Numbered from the stretch's first letter, positions 1 to 8,558 are shown. The stretch is DNA of 64,000 nucleotides from Oceaniglobus indicus (GCF_002751875.1 NZ_NMZM01000008.1:124001-188000); one strand, 5' to 3'. Program-made: numbers and translations. The notes: a model not told the origin generated them from the sequence alone.

Positions 1-983
1 TCGCCGGGATCGACGCCCTGGCCCAGGGTGTGTTCTTCACCCGCGACCTGGTCAATGCCCCGTCCAACGTCCTGACTACCACGGAATTCGCCGCGCAACT
101 GGAAGGGCTGCGCGACCTGGGGGTCGAGGTGGAGGTGCTGGAAGAGGCTGATCTCGAAAAGCTGGGCATGCGCACCCTGCTGGCCGTCGGACAGGGCAGC
201 GAAAGCCCCTCGAAGGTCGTGGTGATGCAATGGAACGGCGGCGGCGACGAAGCGCCCTTCGCGCTGATCGGCAAGGGCGTGGTGTTCGACACCGGCGGCA
301 TATCGCTGAAACCGGCCGCCGGCATGGAAGACATGACGATGGACATGGGCGGCGCCGGTGTCGTCTCGGGCACCATGAAGACGCTGGCCTTGCGCAAGGC
401 CAAGGCGAACGTGGTCGGCTTGGTCGGCCTGGTCGAAAACATGCCCGACGGTCGCGCGACGCGCCCCGGCGACGTGGTGAAGTCCATGAAGGGCGACACG
501 GTCGAGGTCATCAACACCGACGCCGAAGGGCGTTTGGTGCTGTGCGACGTGATGTGGTATGCGCAGGAACGGTTCAAGCCCACGGGCATGGTCGATCTGG
601 CAACGCTGACCGGTGCCATCATCATCGGGCTGGGCCACGAAAGGGCCGGCGTGTTTTCCAACGACGACACCCTGTGCGACGCCTTCCTGAAAGCGGCCGA
701 GTCCGAGGGTGAAGGCGCGTGGCGGATGCCGCTGGGCGATGCCTATGCCAAGCAGCTGAAATCGCGGATCGCCGACGTCAAGAACGTGGGCGGCCGGCCG
801 GCCGGCTCGATCACCGCAGCCGAATTCCTGCACCGCTTCGTCAAGGACGGCACGCCCTGGATCCACCTTGACATCGCCGGTGTCGCCTCGACCGGCGAAG
901 CGTCGGCCCATGCGCCCAAGGGCGCCTCGGGCTGGGGGGTTTTGTCGCTGAACCGGATGATCCGGAACATGTTCGAAAGCTGA
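1..983 (+). CDS. pepA: Leucyl (cytosol) aminopeptidase, M17 family, C-terminal part cut by the window edge
   Basis: The frame is open from the first codon in the window (codons run from position 3), so the gene starts upstream; about 326 of the usual roughly 490-500 residues are visible. M17 enzymes are hexameric, two-metal cytosolic exopeptidases that release N-terminal residues. The visible part has the metal-ligand segment GKGVVFDTGG (270-299) and the family signature NTDAEGRL (513-536), and covers essentially the whole catalytic domain, which looks intact. holC follows after 4 bases, a pairing common in Rhodobacteraceae, so the two are probably cotranscribed. The identity is firm; the N-terminus cannot be judged. 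Confidence 0.95.
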   Translation, partial: AGIDALAQGVFFTRDLVNAPSNVLTTTEFAAQLEGLRDLGVEVEVLEEADLEKLGMRTLLAVGQGSESPSKVVVMQWNGGGDEAPFALIGKGVVFDTGGISLKPAAGMEDMTMDMGGAGVVSGTMKTLALRKAKANVVGLVGLVENMPDGRATRPGDVVKSMKGDTVEVINTDAEGRLVLCDVMWYAQERFKPTGMVDLATLTGAIIIGLGHERAGVFSNDDTLCDAFLKAAESEGEGAWRMPLGDAYAKQLKSRIADVKNVGGRPAGSITAAEFLHRFVKDGTPWIHLDIAGVASTGEASAHAPKGASGWGVLSLNRMIRNMFES

Positions 984-987
984 CCCC

Positions 988-1446
988 TTGGGCGCCGCGT
1001 TCTTCTATCACCTGACCCGCCGGCCGCTCGAGGCGACGCTGCCGACGCTGCTGATCCGCGCGCTCGGCAATGACTGGCGGGTGGTGGTGCGCGGCGCCAA
1101 CGCGCGGCGGATGGATTGGCTGGACGAAAAGCTGTGGCTGCTGGAAAGCGAGCCGTTCCTGCCCCACGGCCTTGCGGGCGGCGAATTCGACGCCGACCAG
1201 CCGATCCTGCTGACCACCGACAGCGCGATCCCGAACGGCGCCGTCTGCCTGATGAGCATGGACGGCGCCGACGTCACGCCCGACGAGGTGCAGCGCATGG
1301 AGCGGGTCTGTGTCCTGTTCGACGGCGGCGACGGTGCGGCGCTGGAGAAGGCCCGCAGCCAATGGCGCGCCCTGACCAGGGCCGGCTGCTCTGCCCAATA
1401 CTGGAGCGAGGAGTCGGGCCGCTGGGAGAAAAAGACCGAAGCCTGA
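988..1446 (+). CDS. holC: DNA polymerase III subunit chi
   Basis: 152 residues, the normal size for HolC, the clamp-loader subunit that links the polymerase III holoenzyme to SSB at the replication fork. The N-terminus (GAAFFYHLTRRPLE) and the motif around DWRVVVRG match the chi family pattern of a short Rossmann-like protein. The best start is TTG at 988, four bases after the pepA stop, which implies translational coupling; no ATG is available near the N-terminus. The product is cytosolic. The pepA-holC order is expected for this lineage. After the stop there are about 180 bases without a gene before tRNA-Cys. Confidence 0.88.
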   Translation: MGAAFFYHLTRRPLEATLPTLLIRALGNDWRVVVRGANARRMDWLDEKLWLLESEPFLPHGLAGGEFDADQPILLTTDSAIPNGAVCLMSMDGADVTPDEVQRMERVCVLFDGGDGAALEKARSQWRALTRAGCSAQYWSEESGRWEKKTEA

Positions 1447-1625
1447 TCCCACACATCGGCCGTCCTTGAAGGCGCGATCTGCCGTGGCATTCGGCAGGGC
1501 GGGCCCTGATGCCGCCACCCCCTGCGTCACCCGGGAAAACAAACCGACAAAGGCCGACACACTGTGCCGCGCGAGGGCTTGCGCCCAGCACCGGCATTGT
1601 CTAAGACGCTGACAATCTGCGGCGC

Positions 1626-1699
1626 GGCGAGTTGGCGGAGTGGTTACGCAGCGGATTGCAAATCCGTGTACACCGGTTCGATTCCGGTACTCGCCTCCA
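1626..1699 (+). tRNA. tRNA-Cys (anticodon GCA), target of island integration
   Basis: A complete cloverleaf can be drawn. The acceptor stem GGCGAGT (1626-1632) pairs with ACTCGCC (1689-1695), the anticodon loop presents GCA inside GGATTGCAAATCC, the T stem is ACCGG/CCGGT, the discriminator is U (usual for Cys), and CCA is encoded (1697-1699). The integrase gene lies just downstream in the opposite orientation. A second copy of the 3' half lies at 11523-11571. By the usual logic of tRNA-targeting integrases, the 3' half of this gene was therefore supplied by the island. Confidence 0.95.
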
Positions 1700-1701
1700 A
1701 T
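1653..1701 (+). repeat. Left attachment site (attL), 3' half of tRNA-Cys
   Basis: 49 bp from the anticodon stem through the encoded CCA and two following bases. It matches 11523-11571 at 42 of 49 positions. Six of the seven differences lie in the two strands of the T stem and keep it paired (ACCGG/CCGGT here, AGGAG/CTCCT there). Crossover position within the repeat cannot be fixed from one sequence; the identical blocks are the anticodon region, the T loop and the acceptor 3' end. Confidence 0.85.
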
Positions 1702-1785
1702 AAAATCAATGGGTTATGAATTTCTCTGCTCATTGGGTATCACCTCGGGTATCAGTTTCTCGTTCTGTGCTTGTTCTGTTCGGCC

Positions 1786-2820
1786 TCATTTGCGCTTTGC
1801 TGCCGCCTGTCGCGCGCGCATGATCTGACGGGCCTCCCCCGCATATTTGATGATCATCTCCTTGGATGTGTGACCGCTGTAGCTGGCGATTTCATCGTCC
1901 GTACAGCCCGCCCACGCCAATTCCATCACGCCGCGATACCGCAAGGCGTGTTGGTCATAGGCCATCAGGCCTAACCGCTTACGTTCGCGCACCATGACGC
2001 GGGCCATTGCATGGTAGTCCATCTTCGAACCATCAGCGCGCGTCAGGATGTGGCGCGATGGGTGCGGCGCGAATCCCAGATCGGCCTTTGCGCTGTCCAG
2101 TGCGGCCTTGAGCGCAATCGTGCAGGGCAGTGAAAGAAAAGTATCTGTCTTGTTCTGCCGCAACTTGAGGGTATCGCCGTCATAGTCGCCCCATTGGAAG
2201 TCAACCCAGTCACCAGGACGCTGCACACTCCCCACGCCAATCTCAAAAATCAGGCGAGGCAATGGCGCACCCTCTTCCCGCATCTTTTCGACCGCCCAAT
2301 CTGTCCACGGCAAATGCGGTTTCTTGCGGTCCTTCGGAACCCTCAACGGCTCGATATCAATCGCGGGATTGTCTTTGCGCCAGCGCTTGCGCATCGCCAT
2401 TTTGGATAACATGCTGATCGCGGTCGGGATGTAATTGGCGAACCGTACGCGATGGCGGTTCTTTTCCATGGCGTCGTAAATGTCGGCTTGGGTTAAACGA
2501 GCAACGTCCGCGCGACCTATCTTTTCGGTCAAATACTCAAAGACTTGCTCAAGATCGCGCCGATAGCGGGGCGAAAAATCCCTCCATTTGTCGGTCTCAC
2601 GCAGAGCGTCAATCAAAGCCCCCCATGACGTCTTGGAACCCACTTTCTTCCCGCTGACGATCTCCCAGTACTGCTGATCAAACTCTGCCGTACCTTCTTC
2701 TGCCGTGATCCGCCCCAGATAGAACATCTTGCCGTTGACGCTCTTGCGCACATACCAACGGCCAGACGGATGCTGCCAAAGGTATTTCTTGCGTCGGCCT
2801 ACCACTGAATTTGATCCCAT
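1786..2820 (-). CDS. int: Tyrosine-type site-specific integrase of the island
   Basis: 344 residues. The C-terminal catalytic domain shows the tyrosine recombinase set: R201 (VQRPGDW), the beta-hairpin lysine K224, the box II pair H291-x-x-R294 (HALR), H317 (SGHTS) and the nucleophile Y326 (IKYAG). The N-terminal part (about 15-60) is basic and aromatic, resembling an arm-binding domain, with a SAM-like core-binding domain at about 65-150. It would catalyse insertion into and excision from the tRNA-Cys 3' end. It starts at ATG 2820 and overlaps the upstream small HTH gene by 22 bases, so the three minus-strand genes are one coupled operon. No damage is seen. Confidence 0.93.
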   Translation of the reverse strand: MGSNSVVGRRKKYLWQHPSGRWYVRKSVNGKMFYLGRITAEEGTAEFDQQYWEIVSGKKVGSKTSWGALIDALRETDKWRDFSPRYRRDLEQVFEYLTEKIGRADVARLTQADIYDAMEKNRHRVRFANYIPTAISMLSKMAMRKRWRKDNPAIDIEPLRVPKDRKKPHLPWTDWAVEKMREEGAPLPRLIFEIGVGSVQRPGDWVDFQWGDYDGDTLKLRQNKTDTFLSLPCTIALKAALDSAKADLGFAPHPSRHILTRADGSKMDYHAMARVMVRERKRLGLMAYDQHALRYRGVMELAWAGCTDDEIASYSGHTSKEMIIKYAGEARQIMRARQAAAKRK

Positions 2821-3008
2821 AATCCTGTCACATCTCCACCTGAAATTCGCTTGAGCGTTTCAGTATCCCAACGAACAACGCCGGGAGCAATTTCATGCCC
2901 CGGCGGTAGGTGACCCTCCTCGACCAAAGCCTTGAACTCGTTCGTACGCAGGTCGAGCAAGCGGGCTGCGGTCGTCTCGCTGGCCATGATGGGTGTAGGC
3001 CGCGTCAT
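2799..3008 (-). CDS. Small HTH DNA-binding protein, probable excisionase or accessory factor
   Basis: 69 residues with a predicted helix-turn-helix (ASETTAARLLDLRTNEFKAL, about 9-28) followed by a short wing-like segment ending in RWDTETLKRI, the layout of AlpA/MerR-like excisionases. The ATG at 3008 overlaps the stop of the preceding gene (ATGA), and the 3' end overlaps int by 22 bases. Position and size suggest a recombination directionality factor or int regulator. I do not recognise an exact family, so the role is inference from context. Confidence 0.6.
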   Translation of the reverse strand: MTRPTPIMASETTAARLLDLRTNEFKALVEEGHLPPGHEIAPGVVRWDTETLKRISGGDVTGLWDQIQW

Positions 3009-3238
3009 TTGTCAGGCCCCATTTCTTGGCTGGCTCTGCGCGGCTCAGGCTTTAGCGCTTTGACCGTGAATTGAGAGACATACTTTTCCCAAGCGCCGCT
3101 CGGAATCTTAGGGTTACGCTGCCCCGGCGCGGTGTAGATATGATCCAGCATATCCTCGCGGATTAGATATCGGATGTTGGTAACGGGCAGACCTAAGCGC
3201 TCGGCCAGCTCCTTTGGTGTTTCGAGAGGTTTGGTCAC
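3005..3238 (-). CDS. Small HTH DNA-binding protein (excisionase-like)
   Basis: 77 residues. Residues about 8-30 (TPKELAERLGLPVTNIRYLI) form a clear winged-HTH 'helix-turn-helix domain 17' pattern, then a short basic tail. The start is GTG at 3238, preceded by AAAGG at suitable spacing; no closer ATG exists. It is the first gene of the operon leading to int and overlaps the next gene by ATGA. Probable roles are excisionase or repressor of the operon. Two consecutive small DNA-binding genes before int are unusual but occur in islands. Confidence 0.6.
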   Translation of the reverse strand: MTKPLETPKELAERLGLPVTNIRYLIREDMLDHIYTAPGQRNPKIPSGAWEKYVSQFTVKALKPEPRRASQEMGPDK

Positions 3239-3300
3239 GGCTCACCTTTCCGTTGGATTTCGGTTGAAAACACTGCAAGAGTGAACAGAAATGCTCACAA

Positions 3301-3350
3301 CTTACCATAAGTGCAGCTTTATGCACGTTTAGTTACTCAAGGTGCACCTT
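3301..3350. promoter_or_regulatory. Probable operator cluster between the divergent int operon and XRE gene
   Basis: The 110-bp divergent intergenic region carries three GTGCA/TGCAC elements: GTGCA at 3311, TGCAC at 3322 and the perfect 12-bp palindrome AAGGTGCACCTT at 3339-3350. The palindrome overlaps the proposed start codon of the XRE gene (3349). Spacing and symmetry are typical of a phage-type repressor that controls both directions and itself. That the XRE protein binds here is inference. Confidence 0.5.
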
Positions 3351-3753
3351 GTCAACAAGCTTGTCTGGAATAGGCCTTCGCCTTCGAGAAATTCGCAAGA
3401 ATAACGATCTGACCCAGCCTGTCATGGCTGCCGCAATCGATGTGTCCGATCGGACTTACAAGTATTACGAGCAAGAGAAGCGTGAGCTTCCAGCCCTAGC
3501 AGCGGTCAAGATTAGCGAAGGGTTCGGCGTTACCCTTGAATGGCTGCTGACCGGGCGCGGCAAGGTCCAAAAGAGCGACGATCCCGAACTGGCAGAGGCC
3601 TGCGCTATCGCCGTCTTATCCGAGGCTGACGGGCGGGGAACGAACTTGCCTATCGCCAAGCTCAGCAAAATCATCGGCTTTGTCGCCGCGCAATCTGCGC
3701 AAACCGGCGAAACACCGGCACAGGTTGCCAGCCATTACTTTGACACGCTTTGA
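3349..3753 (+). CDS. XRE-family transcriptional regulator
   Basis: 134 residues. The N-terminal Cro/CI-type HTH spans about 8-65 (RLREIRKNNDLTQ, then DRTYKYYEQEKRELP), followed by an EWLLTGRG segment typical of phage-like repressors and a short C-terminal helical region. The start is taken as TTG 3349 with AAGG six bases upstream; TTG 3361 is an alternative. It is divergent from the int operon and upstream of a membrane protein gene and a restriction-modification gene, so it may act as the island's switch and also as a controller of restriction. No peptidase domain is visible. Confidence 0.8.
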   Translation: MSTSLSGIGLRLREIRKNNDLTQPVMAAAIDVSDRTYKYYEQEKRELPALAAVKISEGFGVTLEWLLTGRGKVQKSDDPELAEACAIAVLSEADGRGTNLPIAKLSKIIGFVAAQSAQTGETPAQVASHYFDTL

Positions 3754-3767
3754 GCAGGAGAACCGTT

Positions 3768-4067
3768 ATGACCGACACATATCAACCACTGAAGTCCTCA
3801 AAGTCGGACTTGGACCCTTGCGACCAAGAAGTGTTCACCTTCGCCCGCCAGATCGGCGTAGCGGGCGCGATATCTCTACTAGTCGGCGGCACGGGAATGA
3901 TTGCAACATCGGGCCAACCGGATTGGGACATCGCGCGGTCCCTTTACCTCGCGCTGGTCGTCCTAGGCCCAATGGCCATCCTAATCGCGCAGAAATTTTT
4001 GAAAATTTTGATGAAGCATCGCAGGCGAGAGCTTAACATTTTTGATAGTCAGAGTGCATTTGAATGA
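3768..4067 (+). CDS. Small two-helix membrane protein, unknown function
   Basis: 99 residues. Two hydrophobic segments (about 32-49, GVAGAISLLVGGTGMIAT, and about 62-82) separated by a short loop, with a basic tail (KHRRRE), suggest an inner-membrane hairpin protein. The start is ATG 3768, with an AGGAG-type ribosome site just after the XRE stop. Its last four bases overlap the next gene start (ATGA), so it is translationally coupled to the restriction-modification gene. I recognise no family. The fixed position between regulator and nuclease hints at a role linked to restriction, but nothing in the sequence proves this. Confidence 0.6.
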   Translation: MTDTYQPLKSSKSDLDPCDQEVFTFARQIGVAGAISLLVGGTGMIATSGQPDWDIARSLYLALVVLGPMAILIAQKFLKILMKHRRRELNIFDSQSAFE

Positions 4068-7000
4068 AGTTAGTCACCCGAACCATTTCAGAGAAACTTT
4101 CTCCGGCATTAAAAGCACACCGACCAGCTCGATCTGACGTTGAGCAGTTCGCGCGAGACCTGAAAAGCTATCTGAACCACATTGACAGCAAAGAAACCGA
4201 AGAAAATCTCAAGACCCACTTGATGGGGCTCTTAAAGCCAACGTACCAACCGACTCATACGATTGAACAGTATGGTGACATCGACTTCGTTATTCGGGCT
4301 GGCGGCAAAGGCAGCCCAGCGGCGGTCTTGTTTGAGGCCAAGCGCGAACTCAATAAAGCTGACATGATCCGACCGGACGATATCAATCGTAAGGCGTTGC
4401 ACGAACTCGTACTTTACTTTTTTCGGGAACGACACGCAGGCAATACGGATGTTCGACATCTAGTGATCTGCACAGAGTTCGAGATGTATGTCTTCGAAGC
4501 ATCTGATTTTGAGAGAGAGTTTTATCGAAACAAAGCTCTTCGAAAGGATTTCGAAGACTGGGCCGCGGGTAAGAAATCCGATAGCATCACCGACTTCTTT
4601 TACAAAGAGATAGCTGCGAAGTTCATCGCTAACAGTAGTGCTGAACTCAAGGCCGTTCACATTGATCTCAGAAGCTACAAAGCAAAACTCGAGAAAGGTT
4701 CGGACGACAAATCAATCGTCAGACTATTCAAGTTTCTCGGCCCCCATGGCTTGATCGCTAAAGAACTTTCAAATGATAGTAACAGCCTGAACAAGGCCTT
4801 CTACGATGAGTTGCTGCACCTTATCGGATTGGAAGAGCGCAAGGATGGATCGAAGCGCGTGATCGGTCGCCTTGAAGCGTCTAAACGAAATCCTGGCTCG
4901 CTTCTGGAAAATGCAATCAGCCAGATTAGGTACGAAGACGATTTCAATGACCCGTCGATGATCCAGACATACGGCTCATCGAACAACGACCGCGAATTCA
5001 ATATTGCCTTGGAACTCTGCCTTACTTGGGTCAACCGTCTGCTCTTCTTGAAGCTGCTCGAAGCCCAGATTTTCAAGTTCCACAGCCAAGACCCGACCTA
5101 CAAATTTCTATCGACTTCGATGGTCGCTGATTTTGATGATCTGTCGGACATGTTCTTCAAGGTACTTGCTTTTGCCCCGGCTGAGCGCCCCCCGCATATC
5201 GCGACAAAGTACGAAAAGGTACCCTACCTCAACAGTTCTCTTTTTGAACTGACAAAACTCGAAAAATCTTTCAGGATCAACGCCCTTACTAACGCACTAG
5301 ACATACCAGTGTTCAGTCGAACCGTGCTTCGTGATGCGTCTGGTCGACGCGCGTCAGGAACGAAAGGGACCCTTCCCTACATCTTTGACTTTCTTGATGC
5401 ATATGATTTTGGGGCCGTTGGCGGCGGGGATGTCCAGGAGGAAAGTAAGACGATTATCAATGCCGCCGTACTAGGGCTGATCTTTGAAAAGATCAATGGA
5501 TACAAGGACGGCGCAATATTCACGCCAGGTTATGTCACGATGTACATGGCGCGGAAGGTAATCGAGAAAACCGTTCTTGAGGCTTTCCAAAAAGAAAACC
5601 CAGGTTGGACACTCACCGACACGGACGATCTCCGAAACAATATTTCCGATGATCGATCCAAATCAGCCACACTGCGTCATAACGAAGTGATCGACAATCT
5701 GAAAATCTGCGATCCTGCGGTTGGATCGGGTCACTTCCTTGTTGCGTGTCTCAATGAACTGGTTGCGCTCAAATCTCGACTTGGAATCCTAGCCGATGCA
5801 GAAGGCAACAGGTTGTCTGACTATGTCGTTGAGGTGGACAATGATGAACTAATTATTGTGAACGCGGACACAGATGAAGTCTTCGCTTATCAAGTGCACG
5901 GCACCAAAGTGCCGCAGCGCCTTCAGCAGGTTCAGCAAACCCTTTTTCACGAGAAGCAAAAGCTGATCGAGAACTGCTTGTTTGGCGTGGATATCAACTC
6001 GAACTCGGTGCGTATTTGCCAGCTAAGACTATGGATCGAACTTCTTAAGAGCGCTTACTATCGGGACGGCCAGGACTCTCAGCTCGAAACGCTGCCGAAC
6101 ATCGACATCAACATCAAATGCGGCAATTCGCTCCTGTCACGGTTCACACTAGATCAAAACCTGTCTGAGGCCTTCAAGAAGGCAAAACTCACGGTATCTG
6201 AGTATCGAAAACTAGTGAGGGACTATAAAAGATCAAAAAACAAGGACGTTAAGCGCCAACTCCAAGCAAAAATTGACAGTGTCAAAACCCAGTTCCAAGA
6301 GGAGGAACTGGGACGACTTACTAAGCAGATTGATGCCGAAATTGCTGGGCTGCGTGCAAAAGAAGCTCAGGACGACCTCTTCTTAGATGAAGAGCAAAAC
6401 AAGAAAATTGAGGCGAAACTGAAGGTAACTCGAGAACGCATTCAACAACTTGAGAGCAACCGCGAGAAGCTACTTCAACGGAAAACTTTTCTGGGCGCTC
6501 TAGAGTGGCGGTTTGAATTTCCTGAGGTGCTTGATGACAAAGGCAAGTACATCGGATTCGATGTGGTGATCGCAAACCCACCTTACGGGGTATCGATTCG
6601 GGAACCTATGCGTACCCACATAGTTGGCGCTCTAGGAAAGGTGCCTGATTATGAAATATACTATCTTTTCATAAACTTGGCATCGAGAATTGCTAGGCTA
6701 GAAGGACATACATGCCAGATCATTCCAAACACGATTCTGTTCAACTTTTTTGCAAAGAGTTATCGGGAGCAGCTGCTTCACGATTGGAAAGACCTGCACA
6801 TTGATGACCTTACAGGCTTCACAGTTTTTGACGGCATCGTTGTACACAATGTAATAGTTCACGGTCGCCGTCGTGTCGGTTCAGAGGGTGTGAGTTTTCG
6901 ACGAACCGGGCAAAGCAAAGATGTTTCCTCCTACCTCTTGCAACCGATTGAAAACGCATCCGTTAACGTTCTCTCAGAAAATATCGGGAACTGGGGCCTC

Positions 7001-7762
7001 GTCTTTCGACTGGATGCAAAGGTTATGAGTACCGTTTCGAAGATCCGAAATGTTGGGCAACAGCTCAAGGATCGCTTCCCGTTGGTTTCCCAAGGCCTGA
7101 TTGCCTATGATAAATACCAAGGCCAATCCGAAGAAATAATTAAGAATCGAGTATATCATTCGGAACATGCAGCAAGCACCAATTCTCCTTGGCTCAAAGG
7201 CGAAGACGTTACTCGGTTTTCCGTCCGCTGGAACCAACGGGAGTATGTAGAGTATTCCGCAAAACTCGCGAACCCAAGGCAGCCAGAGTTCTTTCAAAAA
7301 CCAAGGATTTTGGTTCGAGAGATCACAAACCCAAGGGTTTTCGCGGCATACACTCAAGAAGAGCTGTACAACGACCCTGCGCTAATTAATATTTTGGTTG
7401 AGGATGATCAGGGATTTGATCGCCATGTGCTACTTGCAATTTTGAACTCTAAAGTTGCTAGCTTCTTCCATTTCAACTCATCTCCAAAAGCAACGAAGGG
7501 TGCGTTCCCTAAAATTCTAGTGAATGACCTAAAGACATTTCCATTGCCAGAATTGGCTGGAAATGAAGACCTAGTTTCAAAAATTTCGACGCGGACCAAC
7601 CAACTCATTGCGATGGCTATCAATGGTAGTTTGACCGATAAATTCAAAAAACTGGACGATGAAAATGAGCGCGACGTGTTCAGCCTCTACGGCTTGTCAG
7701 GCCCGGAAATTGCGATGGTAGAGCAATATTTTGATAGATTGGGCGCAATTGACGGCGAGTGA
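4064..7762 (+). CDS. Type IIG-like restriction-modification enzyme (nuclease and adenine methyltransferase in one chain)
   Basis: 1232 residues. The N-terminus has a PD-(D/E)xK-like nuclease core: D74 in DIDF and E91-x-K93 in FEAK. The methyltransferase domain has motif I DPAVGSGHF (from D550) and the catalytic NPPYG (838-842) of N6-adenine enzymes. Between them is a long charged coiled coil (about 700-830). The C-terminal third resembles a TaqI/Eco57I-type target-recognition domain. Such enzymes methylate and cut near an asymmetric site in a single polypeptide and defend against phage. The DNA is clearly more AT-rich than the host. The lone gene, XRE regulator and membrane partner differ from BREX, whose PglX lacks the nuclease domain. 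Specificity cannot be read from sequence. Confidence 0.82.
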   Translation: MKLVTRTISEKLSPALKAHRPARSDVEQFARDLKSYLNHIDSKETEENLKTHLMGLLKPTYQPTHTIEQYGDIDFVIRAGGKGSPAAVLFEAKRELNKADMIRPDDINRKALHELVLYFFRERHAGNTDVRHLVICTEFEMYVFEASDFEREFYRNKALRKDFEDWAAGKKSDSITDFFYKEIAAKFIANSSAELKAVHIDLRSYKAKLEKGSDDKSIVRLFKFLGPHGLIAKELSNDSNSLNKAFYDELLHLIGLEERKDGSKRVIGRLEASKRNPGSLLENAISQIRYEDDFNDPSMIQTYGSSNNDREFNIALELCLTWVNRLLFLKLLEAQIFKFHSQDPTYKFLSTSMVADFDDLSDMFFKVLAFAPAERPPHIATKYEKVPYLNSSLFELTKLEKSFRINALTNALDIPVFSRTVLRDASGRRASGTKGTLPYIFDFLDAYDFGAVGGGDVQEESKTIINAAVLGLIFEKINGYKDGAIFTPGYVTMYMARKVIEKTVLEAFQKENPGWTLTDTDDLRNNISDDRSKSATLRHNEVIDNLKICDPAVGSGHFLVACLNELVALKSRLGILADAEGNRLSDYVVEVDNDELIIVNADTDEVFAYQVHGTKVPQRLQQVQQTLFHEKQKLIENCLFGVDINSNSVRICQLRLWIELLKSAYYRDGQDSQLETLPNIDINIKCGNSLLSRFTLDQNLSEAFKKAKLTVSEYRKLVRDYKRSKNKDVKRQLQAKIDSVKTQFQEEELGRLTKQIDAEIAGLRAKEAQDDLFLDEEQNKKIEAKLKVTRERIQQLESNREKLLQRKTFLGALEWRFEFPEVLDDKGKYIGFDVVIANPPYGVSIREPMRTHIVGALGKVPDYEIYYLFINLASRIARLEGHTCQIIPNTILFNFFAKSYREQLLHDWKDLHIDDLTGFTVFDGIVVHNVIVHGRRRVGSEGVSFRRTGQSKDVSSYLLQPIENASVNVLSENIGNWGLVFRLDAKVMSTVSKIRNVGQQLKDRFPLVSQGLIAYDKYQGQSEEIIKNRVYHSEHAASTNSPWLKGEDVTRFSVRWNQREYVEYSAKLANPRQPEFFQKPRILVREITNPRVFAAYTQEELYNDPALINILVEDDQGFDRHVLLAILNSKVASFFHFNSSPKATKGAFPKILVNDLKTFPLPELAGNEDLVSKISTRTNQLIAMAINGSLTDKFKKLDDENERDVFSLYGLSGPEIAMVEQYFDRLGAIDGE

Positions 7763-7858
7763 GTATGCCCGTTTGGTGCTTCCACGTCCCTGAAAGCATC
7801 AGATTGAACTAGGACGCTTCAGCCATACCCCGCTCCGCTGACAGCTTGCCTCTATGAG

Positions 7859-8176
7859 TCAATTCTCTTGGACCATCGAAAACGCCATCCCCTCGCGCTG
7901 CTTCAAGCGCGACACCATCGCCAGCAGATTGTCTGCGCGCGGGTTTCCCTTAGCGCTAAGCATCCGCATCAGGCTCTTGGGGTCCTTGTCCATGTCTTGC
8001 GCCAGGGCCTCGAAGCCAACTGTGGCGTTGACATAGTCGCGCAGCAGCACCTTGCCGGTCTCCAGATCATCGCTGAGCATCGCCTCAACGGCTTCGCGGA
8101 ACAGACCCGCCCGAAACTCAGGATCGCGCTCAGCGCGCGCTTTGATCGTATCTTTGAAGTCTTTCGTCAGGGGCAT
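7859..8176 (-). CDS. HigA-like antitoxin, DNA-binding
   Basis: 105 residues. The pattern LLRDYVNATVGFEALAQ ... DPKSLMRMLSAKGNP matches the 'addiction module antidote protein' family: an XRE-like fold in which the recognition helix is SLMRML and NP follows. It would neutralise the adjacent toxin and repress the operon. ATG 8176 lies one base after the toxin stop, so the pair is tightly coupled and the toxin is encoded first, as in higBA-type modules. It lies in the island, where such modules stabilise the element. Confidence 0.85.
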   Translation of the reverse strand: MPLTKDFKDTIKARAERDPEFRAGLFREAVEAMLSDDLETGKVLLRDYVNATVGFEALAQDMDKDPKSLMRMLSAKGNPRADNLLAMVSRLKQREGMAFSMVQEN

Positions 8177-8177
8177 C

Positions 8178-8507
8178 TCAGTCGCCTTTCACTTTGCGGG
8201 CTTTGTAGTCTTCCCAATACACCTTGGCCTGCTCTATGTCCTTTGATTGGCGCTTCTTGGTCCCACCACAAAGCAGGATGACAAGCGTATCGCCGTCTTG
8301 CCCAAAATAGACGCGGTAGCCGGGGCCGAAAGTGATGCGCCGCTCTGACACGCCTTGCCCAACCGGCTTAACGTCGCCAAGGTTGCCGGTCTCGATCCGT
8401 GCAAGCGCCGTGCGCACCTTCAATGCTGCCGCCGTGTCCAGACCATTGAACCAATCGTCGAACGGTGTTTTCCCCGCCTCAGTGACATAGACAACAAGCT
8501 TATTCAT
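8178..8507 (-). CDS. RelE/ParE-superfamily toxin (HigB-like addiction module killer protein)
   Basis: 109 residues from ATG 8507. The family pattern is clear: an N-terminal strand then TPFDDWFNGL, ALARIETGNLGDVKPVGQGVSE, and the C-terminal core RVYFGQDGDTLVILLCGGTKK. Members are ribosome-dependent mRNA interferases. A longer reading frame begins at 8537, but that start lies inside the inverted repeat 8521-8542 and would add ten residues not typical of the family, so 8507 is preferred. The gene is intact and the antitoxin follows directly. Confidence 0.85.
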   Translation of the reverse strand: MNKLVVYVTEAGKTPFDDWFNGLDTAAALKVRTALARIETGNLGDVKPVGQGVSERRITFGPGYRVYFGQDGDTLVILLCGGTKKRQSKDIEQAKVYWEDYKARKVKGD

Positions 8508-8520
8508 TGCGACTATTGGT

Positions 8521-8542
8521 GACATATACGTTACCATATGTC
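8521..8542. promoter_or_regulatory. Toxin-antitoxin operator (inverted repeat)
   Basis: GACATAT (8521-8527) and ATATGTC (8536-8542) form a perfect 7-bp inverted repeat with an 8-bp spacer, 14 bases upstream of the toxin start. Autoregulation by the antitoxin-toxin complex at such palindromes is the rule in this family. Confidence 0.6.
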
Positions 8543-8558
8543 AATCGAATTTGCACCC

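Noticed and set aside
4064-7762. BREX PglX methyltransferase
   Set aside because: Length is similar, but an N-terminal D...ExK nuclease core is present and no other BREX genes occur in the island.
8508-8537. Ten-residue N-terminal extension of the toxin from ATG 8537
   Set aside because: This start lies inside the operator palindrome and lacks family similarity; ATG 8507 fits the family start.
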